DNA of 16,752 nt, from the NCBI GenBank assembly GCA_044450785.1, contig JBIOJM010000229.1, forward strand, positions 1-16,752. The letters run 5' to 3'. The first letter of the stretch is position 1; every line of letters begins with the position of its first letter. The notes beneath the pieces were generated by a model. It was not told the DNA's origin, did not search any database, and worked only from the letters and a program-made list of their open reading frames with translations. The position numbers were made by a program, and so were the translations under genes. The stretch comes from JBIOJM01 sp044450785. GTDB lineage: Bacteria; Planctomycetota; Planctomycetia; Isosphaerales; Isosphaeraceae. Shown here one piece after another: positions 1 through 7,343 of this stretch.

Positions 1-502
1 CGTCGTAGGTGTCGCCATCGACAGGAACGCAGCCTTTGATGATTGCCAGCGTCAGTCCCTCGGCTTTCAAGTAGCGGTCGTCGGTGCAGATCAGTGCGGC
101 GAGCTGGGCACCAGCGGAATGGCCCATGACGAGGAGGCGATTCGGATCGCCGCCATGCTCGGCGATGTGGTCGTGAACCCAGTGAATCGACTTCGCGACG
201 TCGCGGACGATGGTTTCCATGTCGACGTTCGGCAGCAATCGGTAGTTCGTGGAGACGAAGACGTATCCTTTGTCGACAAACGCCTTCGGCTTGAATTGCA
301 CGCTCGTCTTGTCACCCCCCTGCCAGCCGCCGCCGTGAATCCAGAAGATCACGGGCACGTTCTTTGCGTTTTCAGGCGCATAGACATCGAGCATCTGACG
401 TTCGTTCGCCGGCTCGGCGTAGGGGATGTTGCGTTTGACGTTCTCGGCCCGCGCCACAGTCACGAAAGCGAAGGCGATGAAGAGCTGAGTGAGTTGTTTC
501 AT
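1..502 (-). CDS. Secreted alpha/beta hydrolase (esterase/lipase type), N-terminal part
   Basis: This is an exported serine hydrolase, most like the BD-FAE/esterase-lipase group that cleaves ester bonds; the substrate is unknown. The reading frame starts at ATG 502-500 and stays open to base 1, so 167 residues are visible and the C-terminus with the catalytic Asp and His lies outside the window. Residues 1-19 form a signal peptide ending in A-R-A before E20. The oxyanion-hole motif HGGGW is at residues 56-60. The nucleophile elbow GHSAG is at 127-131, with Ser129 as the predicted nucleophile. The NYRL motif after the second strand also fits the family. No good Shine-Dalgarno sequence precedes the start, but the signal peptide supports it. 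The gene diverges from the 1154-6656 operon, and the transposase relic and palindrome lie between them. The family call is secure; the substrate is not. Confidence 0.88.
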   Translation of the reverse strand, partial: MKQLTQLFIAFAFVTVARAENVKRNIPYAEPANERQMLDVYAPENAKNVPVIFWIHGGGWQGGDKTSVQFKPKAFVDKGYVFVSTNYRLLPNVDMETIVRDVAKSIHWVHDHIAEHGGDPNRLLVMGHSAGAQLAALICTDDRYLKAEGLTLAIIKGCVPVDGDTYD

Positions 503-551
503 GTTCGGATTTGGTTTCAGTGAATGTTAAGTTTTAACCGCCGTTTCCCAG

Positions 552-809
552 ATGGCCGCTCTAACCGAGCGATTTGGTCTCATACCTGGTCACCTGAAAC
601 AAGATTCCAGCAGGCCGAAGCGGTCCGGTCAAGTCGCCATTGGTTTTGACCGAGCGATCGAGCCTCATGAGGAATTGAAAGTCCTCCGCGGCCACGAGCA
701 TGCCGGCCGCCCGTTGGGTGACGAGGCCTTCTTGGCATCCCTGGAACAGCACTTGGGCCGGATCTTGAGGCGCCAGAAACCGGGACCCAAGGGCAAGCAT
801 CCGAGTTGA
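552..809 (+). pseudogene. C-terminal relic of a REP-associated (Y1/RAYT-like) transposase
   Basis: The 85-codon open frame ends in a stretch (about residues 52-82) beginning GRPLGDEAFLASLEQHLG and continuing through RRQKPGPKGK. This closely resembles the C-terminal tail I recall for planctomycete and proteobacterial REP-associated tyrosine transposases. In that family the tail follows the HUH/tyrosine catalytic domain, which is missing here, so the protein cannot be an active transposase. Residues 1-30 do not resemble the family and are probably chance reading into flanking DNA; similarity may begin near residue 32. The stop codon is 31 bases before a large palindromic element, the arrangement expected for a transposase of this type and its repeat. 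An antisense frame over almost the same bases exists but resembles nothing. The assignment rests on the tail motif alone. Confidence 0.5.
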
Positions 810-840
810 GGATGGCGTTCCCCGAACCCCACAGGCGATG

Positions 841-943
841 CGTAGGGTGGGTCGAGCCGCGACTCGTCGCGGTGAGGCCCACCGGGACGGCCGTGGCGAT
901 CGGTGGGCCTCACGATGCCATGCATCGTTCGACCCACCCTACG
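841..943. repeat. 103-bp palindromic REP-like element with three-arm cloverleaf potential
   Basis: The ends are a perfect 15-bp inverted repeat, CGTAGGGTGGGTCGA at 841-855 and its complement at 929-943. Inside are three further arms. Bases 857-863 pair with 866-872 (7 bp). Bases 873-884 pair with 901-912 (12 bp), with an inner ACGGCCGT palindrome at 887-894. Bases 913-918 pair with 922-927 (6 bp, 3-base loop). All pairs named are Watson-Crick. The GTAGGGTGGGTC start resembles widespread REP-type repeats in GC-rich bacteria. The element lies just downstream of a transposase relic and upstream of the promoter at 1041-1070. It has no T-tract, so it is not a classical terminator. Confidence 0.75.
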
Positions 944-1040
944 AGGGGTTGCGGCTCCGCCACGGTAGGGCTTGCCGTTTGTTTGAATTCCTCCCACAAC
1001 TCTGTGGCGGCGGACGCGCGAAGGCAGTAGAATTCAACAA

Positions 1041-1070
1041 TTGTTATCCATCGCTCCGATCAGGTATGAT
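1041..1070 (+). promoter_or_regulatory. Sigma70-like promoter for the DUF1549/DUF1501 operon
   Basis: A -35 box TTGTTA (1041-1046, 4 of 6 consensus) is followed after 18 bases by a -10 box TATGAT (1065-1070, 5 of 6 consensus). It lies in a locally AT-rich patch within GC-rich DNA, about 85 bases before the first start codon. The -35 box overlaps the palindrome AACAATTGTT (1036-1045), which could be an operator. Nothing else is recognisable between the cloverleaf repeat (ending 943) and this site. No transcription data are available, so this is a prediction. Confidence 0.5.
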
Positions 1071-1153
1071 TGACGGCTCGGGTTGCCAAGGGTTTGCAGT
1101 TCGGGCACGAGGCTCGATGACATCCCGGATGATCAAGGAGCACAAGGAACCCC

Positions 1154-2791
1154 ATGATGAGGATGTTTCGCCCGGCTTTTGCCGTCGCCGCCTTGCTCTT
1201 GGTCGTCGAGTCCACGGCCCGGGCCGCGGACTTGCTCCCCCCCGATCGACCGATCGCGGAGGTGGTCGATCATTACATCGACGAGATGCTCCGCAAAGAA
1301 GCGATCATCCCCGCGGTCGCGGCCGACGATGCAACCCTGATCCGCCGGTTGACGCTCGACCTGGCCGGGCGAATTCCCACGGCCGCCGAGTCCCGTGCCT
1401 TCATCGAATCGACCGATCCCGATAAGCGGGCACGGCTGGTCGACCGCCTGATGGCGTCTCCCGGCTTCGTTCGTCACCAGGCGACGGAGCTCGACACGAT
1501 GCTGATGGCCGGCAGCAAGGGGAGCCTGCGCGACTACCTGGTCCGGGCCGCCGGCGAGAACCGCCCCTGGGACCGGATCTTTCGCGAGCTGATGCTGCCC
1601 GACCAGACCGACAAGGTCCAGAAGCCGGCCGCCGAATACCTCCGTCAGAGAGTCAAGGACCTCGACCGGCTCACCGCCGACGTCAGCTCGACCTTCTTCG
1701 GGGTCAACATCAGTTGCGCCCAGTGCCACGACCACCCGCTCGTCCGCGACTGGAAGCAGGACCACTTTTACGGGATGAAGGCGTTCCTGTCCCGCACGTT
1801 CGTCAACGGGAACGGGAACGCGGGCTTCCTGGGTGAGCACGCCTACGGCACCATCCGGTTCAAGACCACCGACGACGTGGAACGTCAGGCCCGGATGATG
1901 TTCTTGACGGGAAGGCGGGTCGACGAGCCCGATGCGAAGGAGCCGTCCAGGGACGAGCAGAAGAAGGAGAAGGAGGGGCTCGACCGCTCGAAGAAGGAGA
2001 ACGTTCCCCCCCCGCCGCCGAAATTCAGCGCGCGTGCCAAGCTGGTCGAGGTGGCGCTCCAGCCCGGCGATCGCGAGTTCTTCGCGAGGGCAATCGTCAA
2101 TCGCATCTGGCACCGCCTCTTCGGCCAGGGACTGGTCATGCCGCTGGACCAGATGCACTCGGCGAACCCGCCCAGCCACCCGGCGCTTTTGGCCTGGCTG
2201 GCCCGTGATACCGCCACGCACGGATACGACCTGCGCCGGCTCATCCGGGGCCTGGTGTGCTCCGCGGCCTATGCCCGCAGCACTCGCTGGGAAGGGGAGA
2301 AGGCGCCCAGGCCGTCGCTGTTCGCCGTGGCCGTTGTGCGGCCCCTGACGCCGATGCAACTGGCGGCCTCGCTCCGGCTGGCGACCATTGACCCGGCAAG
2401 TCTGCCACCGGACTTCCAATCCGAACCGTTCCAGAAGCGGATCGAGGCCCTGGAGGAAGGCGCTCGCCCGCTCGCCACGTCCTTCACGTCGTCGAGCGGC
2501 GACACCCAGATCGGTGTGGCCGAGGCGCTGCTCTTCAGCAACGGGAAGCGGATCACCAGCGAGCTGCTGACCGACGGGGCGAGCCGGCTGGTCACGCGTC
2601 TGAAACAGACCGCCCTACCGGCCGAGCTGATCGACCTGGCCGTTCGCAACGTGCTCTCGCGCCCGCCCGATCAAGAGGAGCTCCGCACCTTGAGCGCGTA
2701 CCTCGGGCAACGCACCGACCGGCCCGACGACGCGTGCCAGCAGCTCGTCTGGGTCCTGCTGACCGGCTCCGAATTTCGATTCAACCACTGA
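1154..2791 (+). CDS. Secreted DUF1549/DUF1553 protein, short form, with CxxCH motif
   Basis: This 545-residue exported protein belongs to the planctomycete DUF1549/DUF1553 group, thought to act in the periplasm; the biochemical role is not established. Residues 1-24 are a signal peptide ending in A-R-A. A DUF1549-like region (about 30-235) carries LDLAGRIPT and, at Cys188-Cys191-His192, the sequence CAQCHDHP, a c-type-heme-like motif typical of the family. A Lys/Glu-rich linker with a proline run (about 256-292) leads into a DUF1553-like region (about 293-545) with FARAIVNRIWHRLFGQGLV. Full-length relatives often have 800 residues or more with an extra N-terminal cytochrome module, which is absent here. 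The AAGGAA at 1144-1149 supports ATG 1154; ATG 1157 and 1163 are possible alternatives. It is the first gene of the operon and is followed after 50 bases by a DUF1501 gene, its usual partner. Confidence 0.88.
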   Translation: MMRMFRPAFAVAALLLVVESTARAADLLPPDRPIAEVVDHYIDEMLRKEAIIPAVAADDATLIRRLTLDLAGRIPTAAESRAFIESTDPDKRARLVDRLMASPGFVRHQATELDTMLMAGSKGSLRDYLVRAAGENRPWDRIFRELMLPDQTDKVQKPAAEYLRQRVKDLDRLTADVSSTFFGVNISCAQCHDHPLVRDWKQDHFYGMKAFLSRTFVNGNGNAGFLGEHAYGTIRFKTTDDVERQARMMFLTGRRVDEPDAKEPSRDEQKKEKEGLDRSKKENVPPPPPKFSARAKLVEVALQPGDREFFARAIVNRIWHRLFGQGLVMPLDQMHSANPPSHPALLAWLARDTATHGYDLRRLIRGLVCSAAYARSTRWEGEKAPRPSLFAVAVVRPLTPMQLAASLRLATIDPASLPPDFQSEPFQKRIEALEEGARPLATSFTSSSGDTQIGVAEALLFSNGKRITSELLTDGASRLVTRLKQTALPAELIDLAVRNVLSRPPDQEELRTLSAYLGQRTDRPDDACQQLVWVLLTGSEFRFNH

Positions 2792-2841
2792 TCGTTCCGC
2801 ATTACCCCACCAACCAGGCAGGACACGCGGGAGCGAATTCC

Positions 2842-4155
2842 ATGTCCGAGACTCGACGCCAAACGTTTTGCGGGTCGCCCGAGCATGCCATCAACCGGCG
2901 AGGCTTCCTCGGCTCCGTTGCCGCCGGTGCCGCCGCATTCGCGGCGGACATGACGGTGCTCGATGTACTGAGGAACCCGATCTTGGCCGGGGAGCTGAAG
3001 CGAAATGAGAAGCGTGTCATTCTGCTCTGGCTCGCCGGCGGCGCCAGCCAGTTGGAGACATGGGACCCCAAGCCGGGCGCACCGACCGGCGGGCCGTTCC
3101 GGTCGATCCCGACAGCGGTCCCCGGGATCCGAATCTCCGAGCTGATGCCGAGGATGGCCCAGCGAATGGACCAAACGTGCATCATCCGCTCACTGAACAC
3201 CAAGAACGGCGACCATGGCGGCGGCGCCCGGCTGATGATGCACGGACGCCGCGACGATGCGAGCGTGAGATATCCCGATCTGGGTGCCGTCCTGGCTCGC
3301 GAGCTGGGACAGATCCACAGCCAGGTGCCCGACTACGTCTCGTTCTATTCCGCCACCGAGGGGCGCAACATGGCACCCGGGTCGAGCGGCTTCCTGGGCG
3401 AGCGCTACGCGCCGATGCATTTGACCACGGGCATGATCCCCGAGAACCTCCGCCGCCTCGATGAGATCTCGGAGCTCGATCACGTCCAGCGCGCCCTACT
3501 GCGCGACCTCTTGAGCAAGAAGTTCGAGCGCGGGCGGTCGTCGCGCGTGCTGGGCAGCCACAACGTTGCTTACGAGCGCGTTCGCGGCCTGATGGCCAGC
3601 GAGTCACTGTTCGACATCACGCGTGAGCCGCGGAAGGTCCGCGACCAGTTCGGGCCGACGCAGTTCGGCGAGCAGGTCCTGGTCGCCCGCCGGCTGGCCG
3701 AAGCGGGCGTCCCGTTCGTCCGCGTGGCAAGGGCCTGGTGGGACAGCCACGGGCAGAACTTCGAGACCCATCAAGAGATGGTCCCGGAGCTCGACCACGT
3801 CATGGCGGCGCTGCTGGACGACCTCAAGGCACGCGGGCTGCTCGAAAGCACGCTGGTGATCACGCTCGCCGAGTTCGGCCGCACCCCGGAGATCAACCCG
3901 AGCCTGGGCCGTGACCACTTCGCCACCGCCTGGAGCGCCACGCTCTCCGGCGGTGGAATCCGCGGCGGTTCCGTCCACGGCAAGACCGACGCGACCGGTC
4001 GGGCCGTCGTCGATGGCGAGGCCGGCCCCGCCGCGCTGTTCGCCACCATCTACCAGGCACTCGGCATCGACCATCAGAAACAGTACATGGTCGGCGCGCG
4101 CCCAGTCCCCCTCACCGATCCCGGCACCGAACCGATCCGTGAGGTCCTCACCTAG
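2842..4155 (+). CDS. Tat-exported DUF1501 protein (first copy)
   Basis: This 437-residue DUF1501 protein belongs to the alkaline phosphatase/sulfatase-like superfamily. Its substrate is unknown. The N-terminus carries a twin-arginine signal (RRGFLG, residues 19-24) followed by an Ala-rich hydrophobic stretch, so it is probably exported folded. Superfamily-type metal or phosphate residues are visible: WWDSHGQNFETH (Asp301, His303), EFGRTP (344-349) and GRDHF (356-360), plus a Gly-rich GGGIRGG region. ATG 2842 was chosen because CGGGAG (2828-2833) sits 8 bases upstream and because it places the twin arginine near the N-terminus; an earlier in-frame ATG at 2734 would overlap the preceding gene. 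It follows the DUF1549/DUF1553 gene, with which DUF1501 genes commonly pair, and precedes the WD40 gene by 83 bases. Confidence 0.9.
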   Translation: MSETRRQTFCGSPEHAINRRGFLGSVAAGAAAFAADMTVLDVLRNPILAGELKRNEKRVILLWLAGGASQLETWDPKPGAPTGGPFRSIPTAVPGIRISELMPRMAQRMDQTCIIRSLNTKNGDHGGGARLMMHGRRDDASVRYPDLGAVLARELGQIHSQVPDYVSFYSATEGRNMAPGSSGFLGERYAPMHLTTGMIPENLRRLDEISELDHVQRALLRDLLSKKFERGRSSRVLGSHNVAYERVRGLMASESLFDITREPRKVRDQFGPTQFGEQVLVARRLAEAGVPFVRVARAWWDSHGQNFETHQEMVPELDHVMAALLDDLKARGLLESTLVITLAEFGRTPEINPSLGRDHFATAWSATLSGGGIRGGSVHGKTDATGRAVVDGEAGPAALFATIYQALGIDHQKQYMVGARPVPLTDPGTEPIREVLT

Positions 4156-4238
4156 GCCGGTGATGTGCCGAAGCGACCGAGTCCATGGCCGAATGCCGTG
4201 AACGGAACCAGAGCCGTTTTCCTTCCGAGGTCCTGACG

Positions 4239-5246
4239 ATGCCCGCCGCGAACCCGGAGAAAATCAAGGTCGTCAAGGAGCTATCGCGCCGCGAGATCGT
4301 GTTCGCCGTCGCACGGAAGCCTCGCTCCGGCCGACTCTTCTGCGGCGGGTCCGACTTCACGGTTTGCGAGATCGACCTGGACCAGGCCAAGCCGGAGACA
4401 AAGGAACTGGGCCGTCACGACAGCTATGTGACCGGCATCGCGCTGGCGGGTACGACGCTGGTCTCGGGCGGGTACGACGGCCGAATGATCTGGTGGAACA
4501 TCGAGTCGCGCTCGAAGGTCCGGCAGGTTGACGCGCACCGCAAGTGGATTCGCGGCGTGGCGGCCACGCCCGACGGGAGCGTTTTGGCGAGCGTGGCCGA
4601 CGATATGGTCTGCCGGGTCTGGGAGGTGGAGAGCGGCCGGATCATCCACGAGCTGCGCGGCCACGCCGAACTCACCCCAAGCCACTTCCCGTCCATGCTC
4701 TTCGCCTGCGCAATCTCACCCGGCGGCCGCCACGTGGCGACCGGCGACAAGGTCGGCCACATCACCGTTTGGGACCTCGAATCAGGTCGATCACTGGCCG
4801 TGCTCGAGGCACCGGAGTTGTACACCTGGGACCCGGTCCAGCGGCGCCACTCGATTGGCGGGATCCGCGCCCTGGCCTTCTCGCCCGACGGAACGCGACT
4901 GGCCGCCGGCGGCAGTGGCAGGATCTCCAACATCGACCACCTGGACGGCAAGGCCCGTGTCGACTTGTTCGACTGGCAAAAGGGCGAGCGGACTCACGAG
5001 TTCGCAAGCGACAAATTCATGGGACTGGTGGAGCACCTGGCTTTTCACCCCCGGGGCGACTGGCTGCTCGCTGCCGGCGGTGGTGACAAGGACGGTTTCC
5101 TCATGTTCTTCGACGTCGCCGCCAAGAAAATGCTCGCGCAAGTGAAGGCCCCGATGTACCTCCATGACCTCGCATTGAACGAGAACGGCGACACGATCTA
5201 TGCCGTGGGACATCACAAGATCGCGGTGCTCGGCATGAAGGATTGA
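4239..5246 (+). CDS. WD40-repeat seven-blade beta-propeller protein
   Basis: This 335-residue protein consists almost entirely of WD40 repeats and probably forms one seven-bladed propeller. Blades can be placed at about 17-47, 59-88, 99-130, 141-182, 205-245, 262-294 and 306-332. The clearest elements are DGRMIWWNIES, CRVWEVESGR, HITVWDLESGR and ALAFSPDGTRLAAGG. No signal peptide, membrane segment or catalytic motif is visible, so it is predicted to stay in the cytoplasm and act as a scaffold or binding protein. ATG 4239 was chosen because GAGG at 4227-4230 lies 8 bases upstream; an earlier in-frame ATG at 4185 would add 18 residues unlike a repeat. It sits between two exported DUF1501 genes, and the second follows 39 bases after its stop, which implies co-expression. 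The binding partner is unknown. Confidence 0.88.
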   Translation: MPAANPEKIKVVKELSRREIVFAVARKPRSGRLFCGGSDFTVCEIDLDQAKPETKELGRHDSYVTGIALAGTTLVSGGYDGRMIWWNIESRSKVRQVDAHRKWIRGVAATPDGSVLASVADDMVCRVWEVESGRIIHELRGHAELTPSHFPSMLFACAISPGGRHVATGDKVGHITVWDLESGRSLAVLEAPELYTWDPVQRRHSIGGIRALAFSPDGTRLAAGGSGRISNIDHLDGKARVDLFDWQKGERTHEFASDKFMGLVEHLAFHPRGDWLLAAGGGDKDGFLMFFDVAAKKMLAQVKAPMYLHDLALNENGDTIYAVGHHKIAVLGMKD

Positions 5247-5285
5247 TTGCGGTGTGAGGGTCGAGCGACGACGGAAGGGCGAACC

Positions 5286-6656
5286 ATGCTTCATCGACGG
5301 GATGCAATGCTCCAGCTTGGAGCGCTCGGGCTGAGCTCCTTGGCCGTTCCCGAGATGCTCGCCGCTGAGCGGCCCACCCAGCGTGGGAAGGCACGCTCCT
5401 GCATTCTGCTTTTCCTTTGGGGCGGGCCGTCGCAGCCCGATATGTGGGACCTCAAGCCTGACGCCCCCGAAGGGATCAGAAGCCCGTTCCGCCCGATCGA
5501 AACCAACGTGCCGGGGATGCTCGTGGGCGAGGGGTTGCCTCTGTCCTCGCGGGTCGCGGACAAGTACACAATCATTCGATCGATGTCTCATGAAAGCAAC
5601 AATCACGAACCCTCGGTCTACCACACACTAACGGGCCGGCGCAATCCCACGCTCGTGGTTCCAGCCAATGCGCGAAAACGCTCGGATTTCCCCGGCGTGG
5701 GGGCGGTCGTCTCGTCGTTCACGCCCCCCTCCGGTCTGCCGGCGAGCGTGACGATCCCGCAACCCGTTGGTCACGATGGATTCAACTATGCCGGGACCAA
5801 CGCGGGGTTCCTGGGCCCGCGGTTCGACCCGATGGAGGTCCGCCAGTCCGCACCCGGGTCGAACAAGACCGAGGGCTCGCACTCCCTGTCGCTTCCACCC
5901 GAGCTGACCCGGGCCCGGCTCGTTTCCCGGCATGGGTTGCTCAAGATGATCGAAACCGAAGACCGCCGATTCCAATCCTCGGCGCCCAGCCTCGATGCCA
6001 TTCGCGAGCAGGCCTATCGCATGGTCGCCTCTTCCGAGGCTAAACGCGCCTTCGACCTCGACGCCGAAGATCCCCGCCTTCGCGATCGTTATGGACGCAA
6101 CGAGTACGGCGAGAGTTTCCTCCTCGCCCGACGCTTGGTCGAGGGTGGCGTCCGGCTCGTCACGGCCACCTGGCTGTACTTCGTCCCGGCAAATCAGCGC
6201 ATCCTGAACGTCTGGGACACCCACGGTGGCACGGCCGACCTGGGCAATGCCGATGGGGTCGCGATGCTCAAGGCCGACTATTGCCTTCCCCCGTTCGATC
6301 GCGCCTACTCGGCCCTGCTCGAAGATCTCTCTTCCCGAGGTTTACTCGACGAGACGCTCGTCGTGACCGTTGGCGAGTTCGGCCGCACGCCCAAGATCAA
6401 CCCCAACAAAGGTCGAGAGCACTGGGGCATGTGTTACTCCGCCCTGATGGCTGGCGGCGGCATCCGTGGTGGCCAGATCCACGGAGCCAGCGACAAGATC
6501 GGCGCGTTTCCCAGGGAAAACCCCGTCGCTCCCGAGGATTTGCTGGCAACCATCTACCATGCCCTCGGAATCCCACCCGATAGCCTCATCCACGATCGAC
6601 AGGCCCGGCCTTACAAGATCACCGAGGGATCCCCGGTGCTCTCCCTCTTCGGTTAG
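5286..6656 (+). CDS. DUF1501 protein (second copy)
   Basis: This 456-residue DUF1501 protein belongs to the same superfamily as the 2842-4155 product but is clearly divergent from it, so the two are not a recent duplication. A short export signal begins MLHRRDAMLQLGALGL, with a twin arginine at residues 4-5 and a hydrophobic stretch ending near A-A-E28, consistent with Tat export. Conserved sites include WDTHGG (Asp311, His313), EFGRTPKIN (364-372), GREHW (376-380) and GGGIRGGQIHG. ATG 5286 was chosen because GGAAGG (5273-5278) lies 7 bases upstream; an in-frame TTG at 5247 abuts the WD40 stop but would add residues ahead of the signal. It is the last gene of the four-gene operon. No clear terminator follows, only a weak 5-bp stem at 6726-6740. 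Confidence 0.9.
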   Translation: MLHRRDAMLQLGALGLSSLAVPEMLAAERPTQRGKARSCILLFLWGGPSQPDMWDLKPDAPEGIRSPFRPIETNVPGMLVGEGLPLSSRVADKYTIIRSMSHESNNHEPSVYHTLTGRRNPTLVVPANARKRSDFPGVGAVVSSFTPPSGLPASVTIPQPVGHDGFNYAGTNAGFLGPRFDPMEVRQSAPGSNKTEGSHSLSLPPELTRARLVSRHGLLKMIETEDRRFQSSAPSLDAIREQAYRMVASSEAKRAFDLDAEDPRLRDRYGRNEYGESFLLARRLVEGGVRLVTATWLYFVPANQRILNVWDTHGGTADLGNADGVAMLKADYCLPPFDRAYSALLEDLSSRGLLDETLVVTVGEFGRTPKINPNKGREHWGMCYSALMAGGGIRGGQIHGASDKIGAFPRENPVAPEDLLATIYHALGIPPDSLIHDRQARPYKITEGSPVLSLFG

Positions 6657-6817
6657 AGCAGAAACGGGACGCAGCTAGGATCGCTGGCCAGCAACATGGT
6701 ATCCTGGTTCAGCCAACGCATCACCGTCGGTTAATCCGACTGGGTGCGGGTCTTCGGGCGGAGCAACATTGACGGCCTCTGGGCATACAAGCCCGCTACG
6801 CCGGGAATGGATTGTTC

Positions 6818-7060
6818 ATGCCGACCGTCTTGCGAAGCGGCCCCTACCGCTTCTACTTCTATAGCCATGAACCCAATGAGCCGCCGCATGTCCACGTTGA
6901 TCGGGACGACTTGTCGGCCAAATTCTGGTTGCAGCCGGTCGGCCTCGCGCGGAACCTCGGCTTCTCGCCCAAGGAGTTGCGGCGCCTTCAGAAACTCGTA
7001 ATTCAACATCAAACGCCATTCTGGGAGGCCTGGCATGGGCATCTTGGCGCTAACGGCTGA
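6818..7060 (+). CDS. DUF4160 small protein
   Basis: This 80-residue protein matches the DUF4160 family from end to end. Hallmarks are the start MPTVLRSGPYRFYFYS, the motif EPPHVHV at residues 21-27, AKFWL at 34-38 and GFSPKELRRLQKLV. Family members are usually 80-90 residues, so it is full length. The molecular function is unknown. ATG 6818 gives exactly the family N-terminus; an in-frame TTG two codons upstream is less likely. Only a weak GGGA is seen upstream. Its last 26 bases overlap the start of the DUF2442 gene, a pairing seen in many bacteria and sometimes suspected to be toxin-antitoxin-like. No nuclease or kinase motif supports that here, so the toxin-antitoxin idea is only a hypothesis. 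Confidence 0.88.
   Translation: MPTVLRSGPYRFYFYSHEPNEPPHVHVDRDDLSAKFWLQPVGLARNLGFSPKELRRLQKLVIQHQTPFWEAWHGHLGANG
7023..7028 (+). promoter_or_regulatory. Ribosome binding site of the DUF2442 gene, inside the DUF4160 coding region
   Basis: GGGAGG lies 6 bases before ATG 7035 and within the last codons of the DUF4160 gene. It fixes the DUF2442 start and indicates that the overlap of the two genes is real. The downstream gene can therefore be re-initiated from the same transcript. Confidence 0.7.
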
Positions 7061-7343
7061 CGAACGGGTCACTGATGTGAAATTCACGAAAGACACGTTG
7101 AGTGTGGCCCTGCGGGACGGGCGGACGATCACAGTCCCGCTCGCTTGGTATCCTCGTTTGTTCAACGCTACCGCTGCCCAGCGGAAGAATTGGCGTGTCG
7201 CCGGCGGCGGCTACGGCATCCATTGGCCGGAGATTGATGAGGACCTCAGCACGGAGGGGCTCTTGCGGGGTGCGCCCGCCCCGCGCTCGGCACATGACAA
7301 GATGCAGAGCAACACGGGCCGCCGAACCAAACGCTCCACCTGA
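7035..7343 (+). CDS. DUF2442 small protein
   Basis: This 102-residue protein contains a DUF2442 domain in its first 80 residues. The family core is visible: RVTDVKFTKDTLSVAL, DGRTITVPLAWYPRL (residues 28-42) and GGGYGIHWPEIDEDLS (57-72). Residues 80-102 are a basic, probably disordered tail (ending GRRTKRST). The function is not established; some DUF2442 proteins are fused to helix-turn-helix domains, which would suit a regulatory or antitoxin role, but no such domain is present here. The start overlaps the DUF4160 gene by 26 bases in a different frame, with a strong internal Shine-Dalgarno sequence, so the two products are probably made together. No terminator is evident downstream. Confidence 0.88.
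   Translation: MGILALTADERVTDVKFTKDTLSVALRDGRTITVPLAWYPRLFNATAAQRKNWRVAGGGYGIHWPEIDEDLSTEGLLRGAPAPRSAHDKMQSNTGRRTKRST

Noticed and set aside
119..523. A plus-strand frame at the left end
   Set aside because: The opposite strand carries a signal peptide, HGGGW and GHSAG in one continuous frame; the plus-strand frame has no recognisable motif.
561..800. A minus-strand frame over the transposase relic
   Set aside because: The plus strand carries the recognisable GRPLG...KPGPKGK tail; the antisense frame is a shadow.
841..943. A tRNA or tRNA-like gene, because of the cloverleaf shape
   Set aside because: Arm lengths, loops and the lack of T-loop and acceptor features do not fit a tRNA. It is a palindromic DNA repeat.
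1133..2419. A 428-codon minus-strand open frame
   Set aside because: It is antisense to the DUF1549/DUF1553 gene and shows no family motifs.
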